A stretch of 8,562 bases of DNA, from assembly GCA_946628455.1 (NCBI GenBank), contig CAMOWP010000075.1, forward strand, positions 1 through 8,562. The letters run 5' to 3'. Origin of the DNA: an uncultured Clostridia bacterium. GTDB lineage: Bacteria > Bacillota > Clostridia > Oscillospirales > Acutalibacteraceae. The number at the start of each line of letters is the position of its first letter. The stretch's first letter is position 1. Of this stretch, positions 1 through 4,896 are shown one piece after another. The position numbers and the translations under genes were made by a program. The notes under the pieces were generated by a model that ran no database searches, was not told the origin of the DNA, and saw nothing but the letters and a program-made list of their open reading frames with translations.

Positions 1-906
1 AATAGTAACGCTTTCTTCGCCGATAGCGGCGGAGATGGTTTCAAGCCCTACGGGGCCGCCGTTATAGTTTCTTATCATAGTTCTCAGGAGCCTTCTGTCA
101 ACAGAATCAAGCCCGAGCTCGTCAATTTCCATTGAAGAGAGCGCCTCGGAAGCGGCTTCCTTTGTAATTACTCCGTCATACTTAACCTCGGCAAAATCCC
201 TTGCTCTTTTAAGCAGGCGGTTTGCAATACGCGGAGTTCCTCTTGAGCGGCTCGCAATCTGATACGCGCCGTCGCTGTCAAGCGGGATGTTGAGAATTCC
301 CGAGGAGCGCTTAACAATCTGCGCAAGCTCTTCGTTTTTATACATCTCAAGCCTGAGTATTACGCCGAAACGGTCACGAAGCGGAGCAGAAATCTGACCT
401 GCTCTCGTTGTTGCACCGATAAGAGTAAACTTAGGCAGACTGAGCTGATAGCTTCTTGCGGACGGACCCTTGCCGATAATAATATCAATCTTGCCGTCCT
501 CCATTGCGGGATAGAGAATTTCCTCAACCGTTCGGTTAAGGCGGTGAATCTCGTCAATAAAGAGAACGTCGCCGCTTTCAAGGTTTGAAAGAATTGCAAC
601 GAGGTCGCCCTGCTTTTCAATTGCAGGACCTGACGTGATTCTGATATTAACGCCCATTTCGTTAGCTACGATTCCCGCAAGGGTTGTTTTACCGAGACCC
701 GGAGGGCCGTAAAGCAAAACGTGGTCAAGAGGCTCGTTTCTGAGCCTTGCCGCCTGAATGTAAATGCTGAGGTTTTCCTTAGCCTTTTCCTGACCGATAT
801 AATCAGAAAGCTGCTTGGGTCTCAGCGAATTTTCAATTTCGGTATCTTCACTTGTGTATTCGGGAGCGGAAAGCCTGCTCTCAAAATCCATTTCATTTTC
901 AATCAT
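1..906 (-). CDS. ruvB: Holliday junction branch migration ATPase RuvB (3' end cut by window edge)
   Basis: RuvB is the hexameric AAA+ motor that, with RuvA, drives branch migration of Holliday junctions in recombinational repair. The 302 visible codons run in frame to base 1. They show the Walker A motif GPPGLGKTT (residues 68-76), Walker B FIDEIH (117-122), sensor 1 GATTRAG (164-170), an arginine-finger region PLRDRFG (175-181) and the sensor 2 segment GTPRIANRLLKR (223-234). The visible part ends in the C-terminal winged-helix domain, within ETISAAIGEES. Family members are about 330-350 residues, so roughly 30-45 residues are missing only because the window ends. The ATG at 906 is chosen because an in-frame TGA lies three codons upstream (913-915) and a GGTG ribosome site sits about 7 bases before it. 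It follows the ruvA stop by 28 bases, so it is the third gene of a ruvC-ruvA-ruvB unit. Identification is secure. Confidence 0.97.
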   Translation of the reverse strand, partial: MIENEMDFESRLSAPEYTSEDTEIENSLRPKQLSDYIGQEKAKENLSIYIQAARLRNEPLDHVLLYGPPGLGKTTLAGIVANEMGVNIRITSGPAIEKQGDLVAILSNLESGDVLFIDEIHRLNRTVEEILYPAMEDGKIDIIIGKGPSARSYQLSLPKFTLIGATTRAGQISAPLRDRFGVILRLEMYKNEELAQIVKRSSGILNIPLDSDGAYQIASRSRGTPRIANRLLKRARDFAEVKYDGVITKEAASEALSSMEIDELGLDSVDRRLLRTMIRNYNGGPVGLETISAAIGEESVTI

Positions 907-934
907 ATGTTTTCACCAAAAATATCAATTATTC

Positions 935-1537
935 TTAAAGCTGTGATGAGAGCATTTTCAGCCCTTTTCTTACCATATCGTCAACACTGAGAGACTTATC
1001 CATTGAGCCGACTGCCGCTGCGGAATCGCTTCTGTCAAACCCGAGGGAAACAAGCACCTCAACGGCTTCGCCTGCGTTTGAGCCTGATGTAACCTGCTGA
1101 ATACCCTCAACAACCGAAGCAGCCGAGGTTGAAAGCCCTGCCATTTTATCCTTGAGCTCAAGAACAACTCTTTCTGCAGTTTTTTTGCCAACTCCGTTTG
1201 CCTGCTGAATCGACCTTGCGTCTCCGCTTGAAACAGCGATAGAAAGCCTGTCAGGCGGGAGGACGGAAAGAATAGCCATTGCAGCCTTTGGACCGACTCC
1301 GCTGACTGTTATAAGCAGCTTGAACGCTTCGAGCTCAGCTTCTTCGTAAAAGCCGTATAAATCCATTGCGTCCTCGCGAACTGATAAATGTGTAAAAAGA
1401 TTGACCTCCTTGCCTGCGCTCGGGAGCTGGCGGAGCGTTGTCATACTGATAAAGCACTTGAAACCTACCCCGCCGCATTCAACAACCGCGAAGGTTGGCT
1501 CGGCATAGGTTAACATTCCCTTAACATTGTAAATCAT
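935..1537 (-). CDS. ruvA: Holliday junction branch migration protein RuvA
   Basis: RuvA binds the four-way DNA junction as a tetramer and loads the RuvB motors. The 200-residue product matches the usual family length. An N-terminal OB-fold domain begins MIYNVKGMLTY. Two helix-hairpin-helix DNA-binding motifs follow, around TVSGVGPKAAMAIL (about 77-90) and QANGVGKKTAERVVLELK (about 112-129). After a low-complexity Ala/Ser linker, a C-terminal three-helix domain (about 155-200: EAVEVLVSLGF...VRKGLKML) is the part that contacts RuvB in characterised homologues. The ATG overlaps the ruvC stop as ATGA (1534-1537), and a GGAG site lies inside the ruvC end about 7 bases upstream, which suggests translational coupling. 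ruvB begins 28 bases after the stop. The protein looks complete and typical. Confidence 0.97.
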   Translation of the reverse strand: MIYNVKGMLTYAEPTFAVVECGGVGFKCFISMTTLRQLPSAGKEVNLFTHLSVREDAMDLYGFYEEAELEAFKLLITVSGVGPKAAMAILSVLPPDRLSIAVSSGDARSIQQANGVGKKTAERVVLELKDKMAGLSTSAASVVEGIQQVTSGSNAGEAVEVLVSLGFDRSDSAAAVGSMDKSLSVDDMVRKGLKMLSSQL

Positions 1538-2058
1538 TTTATATCTCCAAACTGTTCATTAATTAACTTATTAAGCTTTCCTATAGAGGAGCCGTTAACG
1601 TGGGCGTGGCAGATAGCCATTGCAAGCGCGTCGGCTGTATCGTCAGGCTTGGGAACGGATTTTAGCTTAAGGATATTCTTGGTCATCTCCTGAACCTGCT
1701 TTTTTTCGGCTCTGCCGTAGCCCGTTACGGACTGCTTGACCTGAAGAGGGGTATATTCAAAAATATCCTTGTTGTACATCTGCGCCGCAAGAGTTATAAC
1801 TCCCCTTGCCTGCGCAACGTCGATAACGGTTTTCTGATTCGAGTTATAGAAAAGCTTTTCCATACTCATTGCCTCAGGCTTATACTTTTCAAAAAGATAG
1901 CACATATCGTTATAGATTATCTGAAGCCTTTCGGGGAAAGGAGTATTTGCTTCAGTTGTTATTGCTCCGTAGCCGAGAACGTTAAAGCGTGCGTTGCTGT
2001 ATTCAATTACGCCCCATCCGACTATTGCATAGCCCGGGTCAATGCCTAAAATAACCAT
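1534..2058 (-). CDS. ruvC: Crossover junction endodeoxyribonuclease RuvC
   Basis: RuvC is the dimeric nuclease that cuts Holliday junctions symmetrically after RuvAB branch migration. From the ATG at 2058 the product has 174 residues, matching the usual ~170. The RNase H-fold acidic residues are visible: D7 in GIDPG, E67 in SMEKLFY, and D140 and D143 in KPDDTADALA, with the same spacing as D7, E66, D138 and D141 of the E. coli enzyme. The open frame extends 17 codons upstream to 2109. That longer start is rejected because a strong promoter -10 box lies at 2089-2094, so the first upstream ATGs would not be transcribed, and the family begins right at the IxGIDPG strand. The ribosome site is weak (GGGG at 2070-2073, 11 bases from the ATG). 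The gene overlaps ruvA by 4 bases. Having ruvC beside ruvAB differs from B. subtilis, which uses RecU instead. Confidence 0.95.
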   Translation of the reverse strand: MVILGIDPGYAIVGWGVIEYSNARFNVLGYGAITTEANTPFPERLQIIYNDMCYLFEKYKPEAMSMEKLFYNSNQKTVIDVAQARGVITLAAQMYNKDIFEYTPLQVKQSVTGYGRAEKKQVQEMTKNILKLKSVPKPDDTADALAMAICHAHVNGSSIGKLNKLINEQFGDIK

Positions 2059-2088
2059 AACACATACTACCCCATATTTATTCAGCAT

Positions 2089-2117
2089 ATTATAACACAT
2101 CAATAACACAAATGCAA
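2089..2117 (-). promoter_or_regulatory. Promoter of the ruvC-ruvA-ruvB unit
   Basis: Reading the minus strand, TTGCAT (2117-2112) is followed by a 17-base spacer and a perfect TATAAT (2094-2089). A TG one base upstream of the -10 box makes it an extended -10 promoter. A start near 2082 would give a leader of about 24 bases before the ruvC ATG at 2058. It lies just beyond the terminator of the preceding unit, as expected for an independent vegetative sigma-A promoter. No LexA-like operator was recognised in or beside it. Confidence 0.8.
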
Positions 2118-2140
2118 TAATTAATATATTAAATTATAAT

Positions 2141-2174
2141 AAAAAAATAAGAAGCGTAAAAACGCCTCTTATTT
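2141..2174 (-). terminator. Rho-independent terminator of the ilvB-ilvN unit
   Basis: On the minus strand an arm AAATAAGAGGCG (2174-2163) pairs with CGCTTCTTATTT (2156-2145) around a six-base loop TTTTTA, followed by an unbroken run of T down to 2141. The stem is 12 continuous pairs in minus-strand RNA because one position is a G-U wobble. In plus-strand RNA the same position would be an A-C mismatch, so the structure is directional. The TAA stop of the small gene (2169-2171) lies inside the left arm. Confidence 0.9.
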
Positions 2175-2582
2175 AACAATATAGTTTATTGAATTTTCAT
2201 CGCACCAGTTAATAGCTTTTTTAATGAGATAGTTATTCTGGAATTCCTCATAGCCCTCTGAAAGGTGAGGATAAGCGTTGAAATATTTCCAGAACGCCTC
2301 GTTATACTCATCCTTATCTGTTATGGCGTTGAGCTTGGCTTTGAGCTTATCGCTTCCTACAGCTTCAATATAAGCCTTTGAAATTTCCGTTCTGCTGACT
2401 CTGAAATAAGGAATACATTTCATTGAAAGCATAAATTCGGACTCACTCATATGCTCGGGTCTGTCATTATCGGCAAAGTCATAGTGATTTTTAATGTTGT
2501 AAGTGCTGAGAGAAAACCAATACTGTCCTTCATCCCCCCAGCCTTTTTTGAGCGCTTCCTCATCAAGAACAAAAGTTTTCAT
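2169..2582 (-). CDS. Uncharacterised small protein, last gene of the ilvB-ilvN unit; possibly UPF0158-like
   Basis: The product is 137 acidic residues with no signal peptide, membrane segment or cysteine cluster, so it is probably cytosolic. The function is not recognised. The C-terminal half (an IPYFRVSRTEI stretch, then FWKYFNAYP, then YEEF and a helix ending AINWCDENSIN) loosely resembles the layout of UPF0158-type proteins, with a phenylalanine-rich helix followed by a W-[LC]-x-E-N tail. This is a visual impression only, and a lone domain of another small family is equally possible. The ATG at 2582 is preferred over the one at 2600 because an AGGAAGG ribosome site (2591-2597) lies 8 bases before it and starts inside the earlier ATG codon context. 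It follows the ilvN stop by 19 bases and ends inside the operon terminator, so it is very probably cotranscribed with ilvB and ilvN. The strong ribosome site and normal codon use argue that it is a real gene. Confidence 0.8.
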   Translation of the reverse strand: MKTFVLDEEALKKGWGDEGQYWFSLSTYNIKNHYDFADNDRPEHMSESEFMLSMKCIPYFRVSRTEISKAYIEAVGSDKLKAKLNAITDKDEYNEAFWKYFNAYPHLSEGYEEFQNNYLIKKAINWCDENSINYIVK

Positions 2583-2590
2583 ACTTATTT

Positions 2591-2597
2591 CCTTCCT
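2591..2597 (-). promoter_or_regulatory. Ribosome binding site fixing the start of the small gene
   Basis: AGGAAGG on the minus strand sits 8 bases upstream of the ATG at 2582. It overlaps the in-frame ATG at 2600 too closely to serve that codon, so the shorter protein is favoured. Confidence 0.75.
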
Positions 2598-2601
2598 CAT
2601 T

Positions 2602-3111
2602 TTATAAATTTTCGGTAAACGAGCCCTCGCCTCTCTGAAGAGACGTTACGCCTGTTCTTGCAAGCTCTATAATACCGAAATGGCTTTCAATATAATCAAC
2701 AAATTCGTCTATCGTTTCGCCCTCGCCCGTAAACTCAAGAGTTATACTTTCAAGCGAAATATCAAGAACTCTTGCGCCGTATTTAACGTTAAACGCAAGC
2801 AGCTCGTTTTTCTTATCAACGCCCTTAACGGCAGCCTTGACGAGCAGAAGCTCAGAGGACACCGAGTTTTCGGGAGTCAGCTCCGCAACCTTTTTAACTA
2901 TTTCAAGCTTTGCAAGCTGGCGCTTAATCTGCCTGAAATTTTCAGGCTCGGTTATGCACTCAATAGTCATTCGCGAGAATTTTTCATCCTCGGTCTCGGA
3001 AACGGTAAGGGAGGAAATGTTATAACCCCGCCTTGAGAAAAGCCCTGCAACCCGCTGAAGTACACCGCTTTCGTTATCAACGAGAACGGACAGAACAATT
3101 TTATCTTCCAT
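2602..3111 (-). CDS. ilvN: Acetolactate synthase small (regulatory) subunit
   Basis: This regulatory subunit activates the catalytic subunit IlvB and confers feedback inhibition by branched-chain amino acids, usually valine. The 169-residue product matches the family length. An N-terminal ACT domain (about 5-77) contains the VLVDNESGVLQRVAGLFSRRGYNI signature, and the C-terminal ALS small-subunit domain (about 84-162) ends near ELARTGVTSLQRGEG. G16 and N31 align with E. coli IlvH G14 and N29, positions linked to valine sensitivity, so feedback control is probably retained (inference). The ATG at 3111 is preferred to the GTG one codon upstream. It overlaps the ilvB stop as TGATG, and an AAGGAGG site lies 7 bases before it, which points to translational coupling that would keep subunit stoichiometry. 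The symbol ilvH is used for the same protein in some genomes. Confidence 0.96.
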   Translation of the reverse strand: MEDKIVLSVLVDNESGVLQRVAGLFSRRGYNISSLTVSETEDEKFSRMTIECITEPENFRQIKRQLAKLEIVKKVAELTPENSVSSELLLVKAAVKGVDKKNELLAFNVKYGARVLDISLESITLEFTGEGETIDEFVDYIESHFGIIELARTGVTSLQRGEGSFTENL

Positions 3112-4760
3112 CACAGCTCCTCCTTAACTCCGTCGGGCAGCATCATAGGCAGAACGGTTGAATCAGGGCTGATTCTGCATTCAACAAGAACGGGTCCGTC
3201 ATACTCCATCGCCTGCTGCACAACTGCTTCAATATCATCATTTGTATCAATTCTAAGGCTCCTTACTCCGAAGCCCTCTGCGACCTTAACAAAATCGGTT
3301 TTTCGGTCAGGCTCGGTAGCGGAATACCTTGCGTTGTAGAAAAATTTCTGCCACTGGTGCACCATTCCGAGAATCCTGTTATCCATTATAAACATCTTAA
3401 TTGGCAGGTTGTAGGAAACAACGGTTGCAAGCTCGGCAAGATTCATATGAAAGCCGCCGTCGCCGGCAAACATTATAACCTGATTATCGGGCTTTCCGAT
3501 TTTTCCGCCGATTGCCGCGCCGAGCGAATAGCCCATAGTTCCGAGGCCGCCCGATGTAAGAAGCGTTCTCGGGTGCTTAAACTTATAAAACTGAGCAACC
3601 CAGAGCTGATGCTGACCGACGTCTGTAACGATAATCGCATTCTCGTCGCTTTTGCAATCAACCGCTTCAATAAGCCTCTGAGGGTTAACGTAATCGCCGA
3701 GCTGCTCCTGAACGAAAGGCTTTTCGTTGGCTGAAATTTCAGCTCTCCAGGCGCTGTGGTCGAGCTGCTCAATCTTTTGAGTGAGAAGCGGAATTACATC
3801 CTTCAAATCTCCCCTGATATGATAGCGTGAATTGATGTTTTTATCCATTTCAGCCGCGTCGATATCAATATGAATTATCTCGGCATTTGGCGCAAAGCCT
3901 CCCCTGCTGCCCGTTACGCGGTCAGAAAACCGCGCGCCGCAGGTTATAAGAACGTCGCAATCGTGCGCCGCCTTCTGGCAAGCGGGATGACCGTGCATTC
4001 CGATTAACCCGAGGTGAAGCGGATGACCGTTCGGGAACGCGCCAAGCCCCATAAGAGTTGAAACAACGGGCGCGTCAGCCTTTGAGGCAAAGGTGACTAA
4101 ATCCTCCTTAACCTCAGAAATTATCGTGCCTCCGCCAACATAGATAAGAGGTTTTTTAGATTTTGAAATAAGCTCTGCCGCGCGCTCAACGCTCTCTTCA
4201 CCCGGAAGCGGAAAGGCTTCCCTTTCAACCTTTCTTTCAGGAGTGAATTCGCACAAAGCGCTTGTGATATCTCTCGGAATATCAACCACTACGGGACCAG
4301 GCCTGCCGCTCTGAGCAATTTTGAACGCTCTGCGGATGCTCGGCGCTAAGTCCTCAATATGCTTAATCAGGAAATTGTGCTTTGTTATAGGCATCGTAAT
4401 ACCCGTTATATCAATCTCCTGGAAGGTATCGCGTCCGATAAGGTTATTGGAAACGTTTGCCGTTATTGCAACAACGGGAACCGAATCCATATATGCGGTT
4501 GCAATTCCCGTAACGAGATTCGAGGCGCCGGGACCGGAGGTTGCAAAGCATACGCCTACCTTGCCCGTTGCTCTTGCGTAACCGTCTGCAGCGTGAGCCG
4601 CTCCCTGCTCGTGTGACGTGAGAATATGCTTAAAGCTGTCACCGTGCTTATAAAGCTCATCGTAAATGCCGAGAATAGTTCCGCCGGGGTAGCCGAAAAC
4701 GGTATCTACGCCCTGCTCTTTTAACACTTCAAGAACAATCTGCGCACCTGTGAGCTTCAT
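3111..4760 (-). CDS. ilvB: Acetolactate synthase large (catalytic) subunit
   Basis: This ThDP- and FAD-dependent enzyme condenses two pyruvates to 2-acetolactate, or pyruvate with 2-oxobutyrate, in the first common step of valine, leucine and isoleucine synthesis. The 549-residue product shows the three usual domains. The N-terminal pyrimidine-binding domain has GYPGG (24-28) and the catalytic glutamate E51 in SHEQGAAHAADGYAR. The central FAD-associated domain has GGGT (209-212) and ARFSDRVTG (276-284). The C-terminal pyrophosphate domain has GLGTMGYSLGAAIG (405-418) and the ThDP/Mg motif GDGG (433-436). The second half of that motif reads DN (460-461) before RILGMVHQWQ, where NN is commoner; the second Asn is kept. 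W470 is the tryptophan conserved in herbicide-sensitive enzymes. An AAGGAGGG site lies about 6 bases before the ATG. ilvN follows with overlapping stop and start. The presence of a small subunit and the FAD-domain motifs mark the anabolic rather than the catabolic form. Confidence 0.97.
   Translation of the reverse strand: MKLTGAQIVLEVLKEQGVDTVFGYPGGTILGIYDELYKHGDSFKHILTSHEQGAAHAADGYARATGKVGVCFATSGPGASNLVTGIATAYMDSVPVVAITANVSNNLIGRDTFQEIDITGITMPITKHNFLIKHIEDLAPSIRRAFKIAQSGRPGPVVVDIPRDITSALCEFTPERKVEREAFPLPGEESVERAAELISKSKKPLIYVGGGTIISEVKEDLVTFASKADAPVVSTLMGLGAFPNGHPLHLGLIGMHGHPACQKAAHDCDVLITCGARFSDRVTGSRGGFAPNAEIIHIDIDAAEMDKNINSRYHIRGDLKDVIPLLTQKIEQLDHSAWRAEISANEKPFVQEQLGDYVNPQRLIEAVDCKSDENAIIVTDVGQHQLWVAQFYKFKHPRTLLTSGGLGTMGYSLGAAIGGKIGKPDNQVIMFAGDGGFHMNLAELATVVSYNLPIKMFIMDNRILGMVHQWQKFFYNARYSATEPDRKTDFVKVAEGFGVRSLRIDTNDDIEAVVQQAMEYDGPVLVECRISPDSTVLPMMLPDGVKEEL
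3119..3125 (-). promoter_or_regulatory. Ribosome binding site of ilvN inside the end of ilvB
   Basis: AAGGAGG on the minus strand lies in the last codons of ilvB, 7 bases upstream of the ilvN ATG at 3111. Together with the TGATG stop-start overlap it supports coupled translation and selects the ATG over the adjacent GTG at 3114. Confidence 0.8.
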
Positions 4761-4787
4761 ACGTTTCCCTCCTTTTCATTCTACGTG

Positions 4788-4806
4788 ATATAAACGCAAT
4801 ATAAAC
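4788..4806. repeat. Pair of 8-bp direct repeats at the ilvB transcription start
   Basis: The plus strand reads ATATAAAC (4788-4795), GCA, then ATATAAAC again (4799-4806), an exact repeat with an 11-bp period, close to one helical turn. It lies immediately downstream of the ilvB -10 box and spans the expected transcription start and early leader. It could be a tandem operator half-site for a regulator of branched-chain amino acid synthesis, but AT-rich sequence can give such repeats by chance. Confidence 0.4.
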
Positions 4807-4812
4807 ATATGT

Positions 4813-4841
4813 ATTTTAGTGCATTTTATTTTTAATGTCAA
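4813..4841 (-). promoter_or_regulatory. ilvB: Promoter of the ilvB-ilvN unit
   Basis: On the minus strand a consensus TTGACA (4841-4836) is separated by exactly 17 bases from TAAAAT (4818-4813), a near-consensus sigma-A promoter. The start would fall near 4806, giving a leader of about 46 bases before the ilvB ATG. That leader is too short for a T-box riboswitch, and no leader peptide rich in Ile, Leu or Val codons or attenuator hairpin is visible. Control, if any, is more likely by a DNA-binding protein. Confidence 0.82.
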
Positions 4842-4896
4842 GAGTTAATACTTGTATTTTTAATCAATTTAGAGTATTATCAAAAGGGGCGATAAT

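Noticed and set aside
721..990. Open frame of 89 codons on the plus strand opposite ruvB and ruvA
   Set aside because: It spans the ruvB-ruvA junction in antisense, has no ribosome site and encodes no recognisable domain; it is a shadow of the real genes.
3357..3734. Open frame of 125 codons on the plus strand opposite ilvB
   Set aside because: It is antisense to the conserved ThDP-binding domain of IlvB and shows no independent start signals or domain.
4852..4880. Possible plus-strand promoter for the GH2 gene: TTGTAT (4852-4857), 17-base spacer, TATTAT (4875-4880)
   Set aside because: The predicted start near 4887 would fall inside the GGGG ribosome site (4886-4889), leaving about ten bases of leader. 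The match may reflect AT-rich sequence, and the real GH2 promoter remains unlocated in this intergenic region.
4761..4896. T-box riboswitch or leader-peptide attenuator upstream of ilvB
   Set aside because: The whole divergent gap is 136 bp and the predicted leader about 46 bases. No T-box sequence, terminator/antiterminator pair or run of branched-chain amino acid codons is visible.
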